Below are positions 52,154 through 60,925 of a stretch of 62,101 nucleotides of DNA, piece by piece. Positions within the stretch are counted from its first letter, which is position 1. Each line of letters starts with the position of its first letter. Under the pieces are notes generated by a model that saw only the letters and a program-made list of their open reading frames with translations, was not told the origin of the DNA and ran no database searches. Origin of the DNA: an uncultured Methanobrevibacter sp. Its GTDB lineage: Archaea > Methanobacteriota > Methanobacteria > Methanobacteriales > Methanobacteriaceae. Made by a program: the position numbers and the translations under genes. Location: the NCBI GenBank assembly GCA_900317865.1, contig ONIK01000016.1, forward strand, positions 1 through 62,101, read 5' to 3'.

Positions 52154-52397
52154 TGCCTCTTTATATTGTATCTGTGAGAGAGCATTTGACGAGTAAAAAA
52201 AAAAGTAGTTGTTATTATATCAAGTATCCATCACTTGCTTCATAAAATCACTTTTCTCTGATGATTAATTAATAATAATTTAATAATGAATTAGTATATA
52301 ATTTTTATGAAAAAACGCTGGAATTTTGTTAAAGTTTAAAAATTATTAAAAACATAATTTAAATATTAATAATTATTTTTTAATTAAGGAGATAATA
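52154..52397. other. Right prophage junction and ABCE1 promoter
   Basis: 244 bp without a gene. From the left it has short dyads near the integrase (CAAGT/ACTTG at 52221-52237), the candidate attachment core at 52249-52257, a TATA-like stretch (TTAGTATATAATTTTT, about 52291-52306) and the AAGGAG ribosome site (52386-52391) of ABCE1. Confidence 0.5.
52249..52257 (+). repeat. Candidate right attachment core CACTTTTCT
   Basis: Matches 9666-9674 in direct orientation. It is preceded by a similar TCACTTGCTTCA at 52231-52242, as arm-like repeats near an integrase site might be. Weak evidence alone. Confidence 0.25.
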
Positions 52398-54122
52398 ATG
52401 AGTCGTATATCAATACTTGACAAAGACAGATGTCAACCAAAAAAATGTGATTATCTTTGTATCAATTACTGTCCCGGTGTCAGAATGGGTGAAGACACCA
52501 TAGTTATTGACGAAGACGGTAAAAAACCATTAATATCTGAGCAGTTATGTGAAGGATGTGGTATTTGTACCAACAGATGCATATTTGATGCAATTACTAT
52601 TATCAATTTACCTGAAGCTGTTGGAGAACCGATTCATAGATTCGGCCAAAACCAATTTGAACTGTTTGGACTTCCAAGCTTAGAAGAAGGAACTGTACTT
52701 GGGCTTTTAGGACCGAATGGTATCGGTAAATCTACAATAATGAACATTTTATCAGGTAACCTGATTCCAAACTTCGGAGACTATGAAAATCCCCCAGAAA
52801 ATTGGGACAAGGTAATTGAATATTATAAAGGTTCATCACTTCAAACTTACTTTTCAAATTTAGCAAACGGTGAAATTAAAGCTATTTTAAAACCACAAAT
52901 GGTAGATCAGCTACCTAAAGTTGTAAAAGGTAAAGTAAAAGATTTACTTCAAAACGTTAATGAAAGAGATAAACTCGAATACGTTTGCCATGAATTACAG
53001 CTTGAAAACGTTTTAGATAGAAAAATGGAAAACTTAAGTGGTGGAGAACTTCAAAGAGTTGCAATAGCTGCTACAGTTTTACGAAGATTAAATGCTGTTA
53101 AAGTAATCAGGTCACTTGCAGAAGAAGGAAAAAGTGTTTTAGTAATTGAACACGATTTAGCAACCTTAGATGCATTGTCAGATAATGTTCATATATTATA
53201 TGGTACTCCTGGAGGATACGGTGTTGTATCCGGAAGAAAAGGTGTCAGAATTGGTATCAATGCATACATTAATGGATTTTTAACAGAAGAAAATGTAAGA
53301 ATCAGGAGAAATCCTATCGAATTTATAATAAGACCACCAACTCCGGAAGATGAAGGGGATGCGCTTGCAAGTTATTCCGATATTTCTAAAGATTATGACG
53401 GATTCAAATTGAGTGCTGATGCAGGAGATATTTTTTATGATGAAATAGTAACTGCATTCGGTTCAAACGGTATTGGTAAAACCACTTTTGCAAAAATGCT
53501 GGCAGGTGTTGAAAAACCAACTACTGGAGAGGTTGATGAAGAAGTTACAATCGCTTATAAACCACAATACTTAGTAAGTGATTTTGAAGGAAGTGTAAGT
53601 GACTTTTTATTCATGAATGCACCAAGTTACGGAAGTAAAATCTTTGAAAGTGAAATCATGACTCCATTTGCACTGGAAGACATGCTTGAAAAGCAGGTTT
53701 CAAAATTAAGTGGAGGAGAACTTCAAAGATTGGCAATAGCTGCAACATTATCAAAAGATGCTGAAATTTATCTATTCGACGAACCTACAGCATTTTTAGA
53801 TGTAGAACAGAGATTAGTTGCTGCAAAAGTTATTCGTAAAATGGTTGAAAGCAGAAATGCAGCGTCACTTATTGTAGATCACGATATCGTATTTATCGAT
53901 TACATATCCGATAGAGCCATGGTATTTAACGGTACACCAGGTCTTGAAGGCCATGCATCAAAACCTACCGATTTAAGATCTGCAATGAATGAATTTTTAG
54001 GAAATCTAAACATTACTTTCAGACGTGATAAAGAAACAAAACGTCCAAGAGTAAATAAATTAGACAGTTACTTAGACCGTGAACAAAAGGAAAAAGGCGA
54101 ATACTATTACTTGTCAGATTAG
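52398..54122 (+). CDS. abce1: ABCE1/Rli1 ribosome-recycling ATPase, missing Walker B of the first ATPase domain
   Basis: 574 residues. ABCE1 splits ribosomes after termination. It shows the N-terminal 4Fe-4S motifs (CxxxxCxYLC... and CEGCGICTNRC), NBD1 Walker A GPNGIGKST (105-113) and signature LSGGELQRVAIA (213-224), and NBD2 Walker A SNGIGKTT (356-363), signature LSGGELQRLAIA and Walker B IYLFDEPTAFLD (457-468). In NBD1, VLR229 joins directly to R230LNAVKVIRSL: the ~18-residue block with the Walker B Glu and D-loop (a DEPSSYLD-type motif in relatives) is absent. Family length is ~590. This is a clean in-frame gap at 53082-53087. Confidence 0.9.
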   Translation: MSRISILDKDRCQPKKCDYLCINYCPGVRMGEDTIVIDEDGKKPLISEQLCEGCGICTNRCIFDAITIINLPEAVGEPIHRFGQNQFELFGLPSLEEGTVLGLLGPNGIGKSTIMNILSGNLIPNFGDYENPPENWDKVIEYYKGSSLQTYFSNLANGEIKAILKPQMVDQLPKVVKGKVKDLLQNVNERDKLEYVCHELQLENVLDRKMENLSGGELQRVAIAATVLRRLNAVKVIRSLAEEGKSVLVIEHDLATLDALSDNVHILYGTPGGYGVVSGRKGVRIGINAYINGFLTEENVRIRRNPIEFIIRPPTPEDEGDALASYSDISKDYDGFKLSADAGDIFYDEIVTAFGSNGIGKTTFAKMLAGVEKPTTGEVDEEVTIAYKPQYLVSDFEGSVSDFLFMNAPSYGSKIFESEIMTPFALEDMLEKQVSKLSGGELQRLAIAATLSKDAEIYLFDEPTAFLDVEQRLVAAKVIRKMVESRNAASLIVDHDIVFIDYISDRAMVFNGTPGLEGHASKPTDLRSAMNEFLGNLNITFRRDKETKRPRVNKLDSYLDREQKEKGEYYYLSD

Positions 54123-54139
54123 GATTCAATATCCTAATC
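54117..54139. terminator. Terminator hairpin after ABCE1
   Basis: A perfect 9-bp hairpin GATTAGGAT (54117-54125) and ATCCTAATC (54131-54139) with a 5-nt loop; the stop codon lies inside the left arm. Followed by an AT-rich, T-containing stretch. Confidence 0.6.
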
Positions 54140-54199
54140 CCATTAATTTTTAACCTCACCACATTATATTTCAATTAAAATAATAATTTTAAAGAAATA

Positions 54200-54577
54200 T
54201 TAAATGGAATCCAACTCTTTTAAGATATAGCGTTTTAATACTCTGACTGCCTCTTCACCATCATCATCCAATCTTATGGAATCATTCGGATTTAAATCAA
54301 AAGCTTTAACAACACTTTCAGCATCAATGTTTTTAATTACATCAACATCTTTTTCCTTTAAGATTACTGAAACACAGTCATCTGTGCATCCAGTAATTGA
54401 AACAATTTTCGCACCATCCAATATTGGTGAACAATTATTAGGCTGGGCTGAATATTCTGTAATACATGCCGCCACAATATTATCATTATCAAGAGCCAAC
54501 TCAACAGTAGCTGCCCTTACCACCAAACCTAGAGGACTCAATCCACTACATGATACCAATGCTATTTTTTCATCCAT
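54200..54577 (-). CDS. DGC-domain putative zinc-binding protein
   Basis: 125 residues: SCSGLSPLGLVVRAATVELA at the N-terminus, NNCSPILDGAKIVSITGCTDDCVSVILKEKDVD in the middle. Spaced Cys and the D-G-C-like theme match the DGC family, often annotated 'putative zinc-binding protein' and seen near redox genes. It is 5 nt after the ferredoxin-like gene (operon). The actual substrate is unknown. Confidence 0.7.
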   Translation of the reverse strand: MDEKIALVSCSGLSPLGLVVRAATVELALDNDNIVAACITEYSAQPNNCSPILDGAKIVSITGCTDDCVSVILKEKDVDVIKNIDAESVVKAFDLNPNDSIRLDDDGEEAVRVLKRYILKELDSI

Positions 54578-54582
54578 ATTAA

Positions 54583-55302
54583 TTACCTCGCTTGTTTTCT
54601 ATCATATCTTTTTTTAACTTTTTCATAACCTTGTTTAAAGAAAGGACATATTAGCATGCATTTGCTGCAGCCTTCCCTATGAGCAGTACAAAATTTTCTT
54701 ATTAATTTTTCATTTTCGTCATATGCATTCTGAGGACATCGGTCAATGCAGATTCCACATGTTGAGCAGAAATCCTCAACCCACAGCATGTCGTTTTCCT
54801 TCTTATAGGGAAGATTTTCAATTGATGTTTTAATCATGAAAAAACCCAGATTCATCGCTTCCTTGAACATACACATATTACTTCTAAGAATAATGCAATC
54901 ATTTGACTGCATGGCTATTGCCCTTAAACTAATTGCATCATCCAAAGGATGAATTAAATCCGCATTAATATTGTTTTTTCTTAAAAAATCAGCGATTTCA
55001 AAAGTCCATTTGCCGACTTCCTGAAATTCCTTATCTTCGAGAATCGTTTTTTCTTTTGAATCATCCATCTTTAAAATATCTTCAGACATTGCATACTTTA
55101 AAATTAAAATGTTATCCCAATCAATGCCCCATTCTTTTTTAAATTCATCAGATAATTTAGAATAACTAATGCCAACAAATCCATGATTTAAAACAAAATC
55201 GTTTAATTCATCTAAAAAATCATCAGAAACTGTATTCAATGGATTGAGTGGGTTTTCAATTTTATAAAAATTAGGAATCGGGTGATGATATCTAATTCGC
55301 AT
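54583..55302 (-). CDS. 4Fe-4S dicluster ferredoxin-like protein
   Basis: About 239 residues. An N-terminal helical domain precedes a C-terminal pair of cluster motifs: CSTCGICIDRCPQNAY and CTAHREGCSKCMLICPFFKQG. This resembles archaeal QueG/epoxyqueuosine-reductase-like and heterodisulfide-type 4Fe-4S proteins, but the cobalamin domain is not clear. The start is the ATG at 55300-55302 (GAGGGT 7 nt before); a TTG at 55317 is the longer choice. Transcribed with the DGC and aminotransferase genes. Confidence 0.7.
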   Translation of the reverse strand: MRIRYHHPIPNFYKIENPLNPLNTVSDDFLDELNDFVLNHGFVGISYSKLSDEFKKEWGIDWDNILILKYAMSEDILKMDDSKEKTILEDKEFQEVGKWTFEIADFLRKNNINADLIHPLDDAISLRAIAMQSNDCIILRSNMCMFKEAMNLGFFMIKTSIENLPYKKENDMLWVEDFCSTCGICIDRCPQNAYDENEKLIRKFCTAHREGCSKCMLICPFFKQGYEKVKKRYDRKQAR

Positions 55303-55317
55303 ATCATTTACCCTCAA

Positions 55318-56481
55318 TTATTTTTTTCTTAATGCTTCAATAGCTTTTGGGAATTCTTCACAGAATATTTCAATTTGCTCTGTTGGAATTGAAAAACTAA
55401 TACGCAAATATTTATCTCCAAACAGTTCGGAGGTATATTCACCTTCTCTTGCAAAGATTCCTCGTTTAAATAAATAGTTTGATAGTACTTTAGGATTTAT
55501 ACCAGTACCTGAAACATCAACAGCCATCATATTTGCATCAGACGGATAAACCGGCAAAAATACTCCATCGATTTCATCAACCATTTCCTTGATTAACTTT
55601 TGATTAGTGAATGAAATTTCACGGATTTCATCTTTCCACTCGGCTTTAGATTTTAAACCTGCAATTGCACCGTACTGTGCTATTATGTTAACACCCAAAT
55701 CATTAACAACTGCATTTTTAATAACATCAATGATAGGTTTTGATGAAACTACACTACCTATTCTTAAACCAGCCATTCCAAATATTTTAGAAAAACTATA
55801 AATTGTTAATGTTTGACCGGGAGCATAATTTTCAGCATGGAAATGCTCTCTTGCAAAATCCTTATAAGTTACATCATGCAATAAGTATAAATCGTTTTCT
55901 ATAGCAATTTCAGCAAATTCTTTTAATTCATCCTCAGTATATGCGGAACCCAATGGATTTAATGGATCGATTAAAATTACCATTTTGGTATTTTCATCCA
56001 TATTCTCCCTAAGCAATTTTGGAGTTAATTTATACCCACATTCATCATAATAAATAGGGACATATCTCACATCATTTGCAAAACGGTTTGCAAAGTCCCC
56101 AATGATAAAGTAACCCGGATCAGACAATATAACATTATCACCCGGTTCAAGCAATGCTTGCATACATAAATATAAAGATTCTGTCGCTCCGGCAGTTAAT
56201 AATACTTCACAATCATCAAATCCTAAATCATCTAAAATCAACTGTCTAAGTTCAGAAAACCCTTCTGGAGGAGGGTACTTAGAATATTCTTTTTCTTTAA
56301 CACAAGCTGCCATTGCATCAGCTATAATGTCTCCATGAAGGTGATTTGTATTCTGACCCATCCAAATCATATCTTTATCCATAAATACATCTTCAAAAAA
56401 ATCATTTGAAGAATCATATCCTTCCGGAGGTACCCTTTCTGTTTTTTTAAATTTTTTCTTAGGGTGTTTTATATCATTCAT
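55318..56481 (-). CDS. PLP-dependent class I/II aminotransferase
   Basis: About 387 residues. It shows GATESLYLCMQALLEPGDNVILSDPGY, LIDPLNPLGSAYTEDELKEF, LHDVTYKDFA and the PLP-lysine motif YSFSKIFGMAGLRIG (Lys), then a C-terminal FGDKYLRISFSI. The closest types are histidinol-phosphate and aspartate aminotransferases of archaea; the substrate is not decidable. The start is taken at 56481, since GTGAT lies 4 nt before it. Confidence 0.85.
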   Translation of the reverse strand: MNDIKHPKKKFKKTERVPPEGYDSSNDFFEDVFMDKDMIWMGQNTNHLHGDIIADAMAACVKEKEYSKYPPPEGFSELRQLILDDLGFDDCEVLLTAGATESLYLCMQALLEPGDNVILSDPGYFIIGDFANRFANDVRYVPIYYDECGYKLTPKLLRENMDENTKMVILIDPLNPLGSAYTEDELKEFAEIAIENDLYLLHDVTYKDFAREHFHAENYAPGQTLTIYSFSKIFGMAGLRIGSVVSSKPIIDVIKNAVVNDLGVNIIAQYGAIAGLKSKAEWKDEIREISFTNQKLIKEMVDEIDGVFLPVYPSDANMMAVDVSGTGINPKVLSNYLFKRGIFAREGEYTSELFGDKYLRISFSIPTEQIEIFCEEFPKAIEALRKK

Positions 56482-56536
56482 AATAATCACGGTATCCAAA
56501 TTAATAATTTATTATAAGTTATTTATAAAATTAATG

Positions 56537-57241
56537 CTAACTAATTCCACGAGAAGTGATTCGGAAAACGGCTTGCCGACCTTCACCAATACTGCGATGG
56601 CGTCTTAATGTAGCAATTCTTTGATTAGTTTCATCCCCACGTTCCAATTGAATAATGACTTTACTCCAATATTGAAGAACCATACCACCAACAGCACGAA
56701 TATCATTATTACCTTCATCATCAAAGGCATTGTAAATTTGATTTGTAACAATAACTGCAATATCATATGATCTGGCTATTTTAGACAAAATACCCATCTG
56801 TTTACCCAATTCCTTATTAAGTTTTGATGATTTCATATCATCGACACGATACAATGCAACTGCGGAATCCAAAATAAAAATATCAGTATCTGGATGATTT
56901 TTTCTAAGCCATAATTCAATAGCCCCAATATTTTCGCCCTGTTCCTGAAAAGTGGTCGGTTCAAAAACCATTATATTATTAGCAACTTCAGAAAAATCAC
57001 TACCAGCAATTTGCTTAATCCTATCAATTGAAATTCCACCTTCAGTATCCATATAAATAGCTTTTTTACCATATTTGGCAACATTTACTGCCAAACATAA
57101 AGCAATATTACTTTTTCCAGAACTAGGAGGTCCAAAAATCTGAGTAACCGTACCCTTTTCAAATCCCCCATTCAATAAATTATCGATACTTGAATTAGTA
57201 GGAATTTTATGATTATCCTCAAAATTAGCCAATACTTTCAT
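56537..57241 (-). CDS. radB: DNA repair and recombination protein RadB
   Basis: 234 residues, the archaeal RadA paralog without the N-terminal domain. Walker A GPPSSGKSNIA, Walker B DIFILDSAVALYRV, the VTNQIYNAFDDEG loop and the basic RRHRSIGEGRQAVFRIT end are all present. Works with RadA in homologous recombination. Single-gene unit with its own AT-rich upstream region. Confidence 0.92.
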   Translation of the reverse strand: MKVLANFEDNHKIPTNSSIDNLLNGGFEKGTVTQIFGPPSSGKSNIALCLAVNVAKYGKKAIYMDTEGGISIDRIKQIAGSDFSEVANNIMVFEPTTFQEQGENIGAIELWLRKNHPDTDIFILDSAVALYRVDDMKSSKLNKELGKQMGILSKIARSYDIAVIVTNQIYNAFDDEGNNDIRAVGGMVLQYWSKVIIQLERGDETNQRIATLRRHRSIGEGRQAVFRITSRGIS

Positions 57242-57271
57242 AATAATACTTTTGTTACTATAAAATATATA

Positions 57272-57853
57272 TTATCTTCGTATGAATGTTGGTTGTGGTG
57301 TTGTCAAATCAATGATTGTTGATGCACTTTTAGCTTCCAAAGGCCCTACATCAATTACCAAATCAACATCGCATCCCAACTGTTTTAAAATATCTTCCGG
57401 AGAAGACAATACTTTTTCATTAGATAAATTGGCACTTGTGGTAGTTATTGGAAATATGCTAGCCAGTTTACATGCAATCTTATTTTCAGGAACCCTTACA
57501 CCCACATGAGTTAATCCGCCGGTAACAACACGGGGAACAATAGGCGTTTTATTTAAAATAAAAGTATAAGGTCCCGGTAGGTATTTATCAATAGTGTCCT
57601 TTTGATAAATGGATATTCTTGCAACCAATTCAATTGCATCAGTATTTGAAACCAGAATTGACAGCGGTTTTAATAAATTTCGTTGTTTGATTTTAAAAAC
57701 ATTACGAACTGCCTTATTGTCGAATATGTTTGCACCCAAACCATAAACCGTATCTGTAGGATATATTATAACTCCACCATTAGCCAAAACATCAATGGCC
57801 TCATTAATTACATTTTCATCAGGTGCAGAATTGTTGGTTTTTAATATTCTCAT
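57272..57853 (-). CDS. Threonylcarbamoyl-AMP synthase (Sua5/YrdC family)
   Basis: 193 residues. YrdC-domain motifs: GGVIIYPTDTVYGLGANIFD, then KIKQRNLLKPLSILVSN, PGPYTFILNKT and GVRVPENKIACKL. It makes the t6A precursor of tRNA position 37. The archaeal enzyme here is the short form without the Sua5 extension. Monocistronic. Confidence 0.9.
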   Translation of the reverse strand: MRILKTNNSAPDENVINEAIDVLANGGVIIYPTDTVYGLGANIFDNKAVRNVFKIKQRNLLKPLSILVSNTDAIELVARISIYQKDTIDKYLPGPYTFILNKTPIVPRVVTGGLTHVGVRVPENKIACKLASIFPITTTSANLSNEKVLSSPEDILKQLGCDVDLVIDVGPLEAKSASTIIDLTTPQPTFIRR

Positions 57854-57912
57854 CTTTAATAATCCATAATTTTTAAATAATTATATATGATAATTTCTTT
57901 ATATATTTAAGT

Positions 57913-58479
57913 ATGCTTGAAAGTTTAAGACCTTTATTAACAAAAATATTAAATCCAATTGCCCGAAATTTGAATATCAATCCGAATATTGTAACGGTCA
58001 TTTCACCATTTATTGCTATTTTAGCAGCATATGGCTTTGCTAATCATTTATTGATTCTTGGTTGTATTGCAATTTTACTATCCGGATTGTTAGATGTTAT
58101 TGATGGTGCTGTTGCAAGATATCACAATAGATCTTCTAAATTTGGAGCTTTTCTTGATTCTACAATGGACCGTTTTGCTGATGCCATCATTTACATAGGT
58201 ATAATATTTGGTGGATACTGTGACTGGTTTGTTGGTATTTTAGCAGTTCATTCTGCAATAACCGTCAGTTATGTTCGTGCAAGAGCAGAATCTCAGGGCG
58301 TGGAGTGTAAAGTTGGAATAGCTGAAAGAGCAGTTCGTATGATTATTTTAATGGTCGGTGCACTTATCGGATACTTTACACAGCCAATTTACTTCACTTA
58401 TACAATCATTATTTTAGTGATATTATCATACATTACAGTAGTACAAAGAATTTATCATGTTTGGAAGGCGTTAAGATGA
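57913..58479 (+). CDS. Archaetidylinositol-phosphate synthase-like CDP-alcohol phosphatidyltransferase
   Basis: 188 residues with five or six membrane segments. The family motif is intact: DVIDGAVARYHNRSSKFGAFLDSTMDRFAD (Dx2DGx2ARx8Gx3Dx3D), which binds CDP-archaeol and metal. In methanogens this size and context fits archaetidylinositol-phosphate synthase, making the inositol lipid of the membrane; another head group is possible. Followed by DUF357 with a 4-nt overlap. Confidence 0.8.
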   Translation: MLESLRPLLTKILNPIARNLNINPNIVTVISPFIAILAAYGFANHLLILGCIAILLSGLLDVIDGAVARYHNRSSKFGAFLDSTMDRFADAIIYIGIIFGGYCDWFVGILAVHSAITVSYVRARAESQGVECKVGIAERAVRMIILMVGALIGYFTQPIYFTYTIIILVILSYITVVQRIYHVWKALR

Positions 58480-58727
58480 GTGATTTAGAAAGCGCGGAAA
58501 AAATAGCTAAAGACATTAAAAAACTAGAAAGAAACTTGAATCAGGTCGCTCATATCGAGTTTACCGGAAAAGAAAAAGAAGTTTATGATAGGGCTGTTGA
58601 TTATTGGAACGATTCCAAATATTATCTCGAAAAAGAAGATATGAGAACGGCATTCGGCTGTATTGAGTATTCACACGGTTTGCTTGATGCATTAAGAATC
58701 ATTCATGATACAATCGATGACTATTAA
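58476..58727 (+). CDS. DUF357-family protein
   Basis: 83 residues from the ATG at 58476 (SDLESAEKIAKDIKKLERNLNQVAHIEFTGKEKEVYDRAVDYWNDSKYYLEKEDMRTAFGCIEYSHGLLDALRIIHDTIDD). The helical DUF357 fold is archaeal. Its start overlaps the upstream stop (ATGA), so it is coupled with the lipid enzyme gene. Function unknown. Confidence 0.8.
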   Translation: MSDLESAEKIAKDIKKLERNLNQVAHIEFTGKEKEVYDRAVDYWNDSKYYLEKEDMRTAFGCIEYSHGLLDALRIIHDTIDDY

Positions 58728-58731
58728 AAAA

Positions 58732-58753
58732 AATGTGGAATTTAATCCACATT
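58732..58753. terminator. Terminator hairpin between convergent genes
   Basis: AATGTGGA/TCCACATT stem around a 6-nt loop (58732-58753) between the DUF357 stop and the ABC ATPase stop. Probably ends both transcripts. Confidence 0.55.
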
Positions 58754-58770
58754 AATTATATTTTAAATTT

Positions 58771-59439
58771 TTAACCAACACTAACCAGTTTACCATCCAA
58801 AACTTCAATAACTCGGTCTGCAAGTCTGGCCACAGCCATATCGTGAGTAACCATTATTAAAGTTACATTATTATTTCTATGCAAATCAATTAATTGGGCA
58901 AGGATTTTAACACTTGTTTTTGAATCCAAAGATCCTGTTGGTTCATCCGCCAATATAATTGAAGGATTATTAGCAAGGGCACGTGCAATCGCAACCCTCT
59001 GTCTTTCACCTCCGGATAATTTGGATGGCTTTTGGAATGCCTTATCGTGAAGACCAACAATATCAAGTAAAAATAATGCCCTCTTTCTCATCATTTTATT
59101 AGATAATTTGGAAGTAAACATTGGAATTTCAATATTTTCAACAACAGACAAGTTTGGAATAAGATTATGGAGCTGAAAAACAAATCCTATTTTTTGTGCT
59201 CTGAATTTATTTAATTTTTTATTGGAAGTTAAATCGTAACCTGCAACATTAATATAACCAGAATCCGGCAAATCTAGAGCACCAAGCATATTGAGCAATG
59301 TTGATTTACCTGAACCTGAAGGTCCTATAATAGATACAAATTCTCCTTCCCTGATTGTTAAATCTATTCCATTTAATGCCTTGATATGTCCATTTTCATA
59401 TGATTTGACCAGATTGCGAATTTCTATAATATTATCCAT
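58771..59439 (-). CDS. ABC exporter ATP-binding protein (MacB/LolD-type)
   Basis: 222 residues. Walker A GPSGSGKSTLLN, Q-loop FVFQLHNLIPNLSVVENIEIP, signature LSGGERQRVAIARALANNP and Walker B IILADEPTGSLD are complete. MacB/LolD-type ATPases pair with FtsX-like permeases and export lipids, peptides or proteins by mechanotransmission. It starts 9 nt after the permease stop. Confidence 0.92.
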   Translation of the reverse strand: MDNIIEIRNLVKSYENGHIKALNGIDLTIREGEFVSIIGPSGSGKSTLLNMLGALDLPDSGYINVAGYDLTSNKKLNKFRAQKIGFVFQLHNLIPNLSVVENIEIPMFTSKLSNKMMRKRALFLLDIVGLHDKAFQKPSKLSGGERQRVAIARALANNPSIILADEPTGSLDSKTSVKILAQLIDLHRNNNVTLIMVTHDMAVARLADRVIEVLDGKLVSVG

Positions 59440-59448
59440 AAAATCACC

Positions 59449-60558
59449 TTACTCATATCTCAATGCTTCAGTAGGAGGTAATTTAACCGCTTTAATAGCA
59501 GGATATAATCCTCCAATAATTCCGACAATAATTGCTACTACAAATGCCTGCACGAAAATATCCGGCGTGAATGTTGGAGTTACATTCATCATAGGTCCTA
59601 AAAATGTAGTGGCAACAAAACCAATAACAGAACCCAAAATAGCCGATACAATAGTTATGACCAGAGATTCACCGACAATCATCGTCAATATTTTACTATT
59701 GGACCACCCTACAGCTTTTAAAACACCAATTTCACGGGTTCTTTCAAATACAGACATCAGCATTGTATTAATAATACCCAATGCACCGACAACAACAGCC
59801 AAAAGAGAAATACCCCATGATGATGCTTTAAGCGTGTTTAACATATCGGCCATCTGCTCCATTTCCATAACTGATGAAATCGTAGTGATATTATCCCCAT
59901 ACATTGAATCAATTTTATCAGCGACCTTTTGAGGATCCTGTCCCTTATCTACCTTAACATAAATATTAGAAATACTATTATTGTCACCATTAATCTCTGC
60001 CACTTTATTAATTGATGTGAAAACCCCACCGGCCATATTGGAATCTCCAGTTTCATAAATACCGACTACCTTAAAGTCTTCACCATTAACTTTAAGGGAA
60101 TCACCTACAGACAGGTTGTTTGCATCAGCATAAATCTTACCCAAAATAACTTCACTAGAATTATTTTCAAACATACGCCCCTCTTTAATCGATATATCTG
60201 CCATTGATGTACCATTTGGCTCAATACCAATCAGCGTATTCATATAATCATTTCCTACCGACGTTAAAATAACATAAATTGGCATCGCCTCACTAACACC
60301 ACTGACATTAGCTATTTTATCAGTCCAATTTGCATCAATAGGATTGGTACCATAAGCGGAGTTACCCGTTTCTTTACCTGAAATGGAAAAATCGGCACCT
60401 CCAGCATGAATAGTATCTTCAAAAGAAGATACCAACCCATTTGTAATTCCACCTAGAGCAACAATAACTACAATACCGATACAAATACCAATAATAGACA
60501 ATATTGCGCTGGTTTTTCTCCTGAATGGATTTTTAATAATAAACTTTAAAAATGACAT
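59449..60558 (-). CDS. ABC permease of FtsX/MacB type
   Basis: 369 residues: an N-terminal membrane helix (KTSAILSIIGICIGIVVIVALGGITNGLV), a large extracytoplasmic MacB_PCD domain (about 50-240), then three C-terminal helices with the FtsX motif ERTREIGVLKAVGWSN and GGLYPAIKAVKLPPTEALRYE. Pairs with the adjacent ATPase. Substrate unknown; efflux of a surface peptide or lipid is plausible. Confidence 0.9.
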   Translation of the reverse strand: MSFLKFIIKNPFRRKTSAILSIIGICIGIVVIVALGGITNGLVSSFEDTIHAGGADFSISGKETGNSAYGTNPIDANWTDKIANVSGVSEAMPIYVILTSVGNDYMNTLIGIEPNGTSMADISIKEGRMFENNSSEVILGKIYADANNLSVGDSLKVNGEDFKVVGIYETGDSNMAGGVFTSINKVAEINGDNNSISNIYVKVDKGQDPQKVADKIDSMYGDNITTISSVMEMEQMADMLNTLKASSWGISLLAVVVGALGIINTMLMSVFERTREIGVLKAVGWSNSKILTMIVGESLVITIVSAILGSVIGFVATTFLGPMMNVTPTFTPDIFVQAFVVAIIVGIIGGLYPAIKAVKLPPTEALRYE

Positions 60559-60631
60559 AATAATAAGTTATACTTAAACATATAAATAAATTATTCAAAA
60601 TATATCTAACATGCAAATTTAAGGTGTTGAA

Positions 60632-60874
60632 ATGCAGAAAAAAGATATTGTATTGGAAAACATGGATAAAATCCACACAACGGAAATGGGTGTTGGAAGA
60701 ATATCAAAAAATTTAGGAATCTCCGGAGATGTGGTTGAATACTGTAAAAACAAGATTCTTAAAGAAGAATCCGTTGTTGAACATAAAGGAAAGAATTATT
60801 ATGTAACTATTGATGATTGCATTATTACTATCAATGCATCAAGTTATACCATAATAACTGCACACAAACTTTGA
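60632..60874 (+). CDS. DUF3781-like small protein
   Basis: 80 residues: DIVLENMDKIHTTEMGVGRISKNLGISGDVVEYCKNKILKEESVVEHKGKNYYVTIDDCIITINASSYTIITAHKL. The 'MDKIHTTEMGVGRIKKNLGI...' pattern is the DUF3781 family of bacteria and methanogens; a small DNA-binding or toxin-antitoxin role is not established. Divergent from the ABC pair. Confidence 0.75.
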   Translation: MQKKDIVLENMDKIHTTEMGVGRISKNLGISGDVVEYCKNKILKEESVVEHKGKNYYVTIDDCIITINASSYTIITAHKL

Positions 60875-60925
60875 TATGAAAAATTTAATTAATTATTTAT
60901 AATATTTTTTATAAATGGATATATT

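Larger units (their letters stand above)
9660..52260. mobile_element. Prophage of a siphovirus-like tailed archaeal virus, about 42.6 kb
   Basis: Contains integrase, terminase, portal, protease/scaffold, capsid, connectors, tail tube, chaperone, tape measure, tail tip, fibres and lysin in standard tailed-virus order, nearly all on the minus strand. Host genes of translation (pth2 and ABCE1) border it directly. The right boundary is between the integrase start (52153) and the ABCE1 promoter; the left is between pth2 (9654) and the terminator at 9767. Exact att sites are not proven; the only shared core seen is a 9-bp CACTTTTCT. No gene is clearly missing, so it may be inducible, subject to the frameshifts noted at the tape measure and at 47.6 kb. 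Confidence 0.9.

Noticed and set aside
9660..52260. Transposase or insertion sequence inside the prophage
   Set aside because: No transposase motif or terminal inverted repeats were found; the only mobility gene is the tyrosine integrase.
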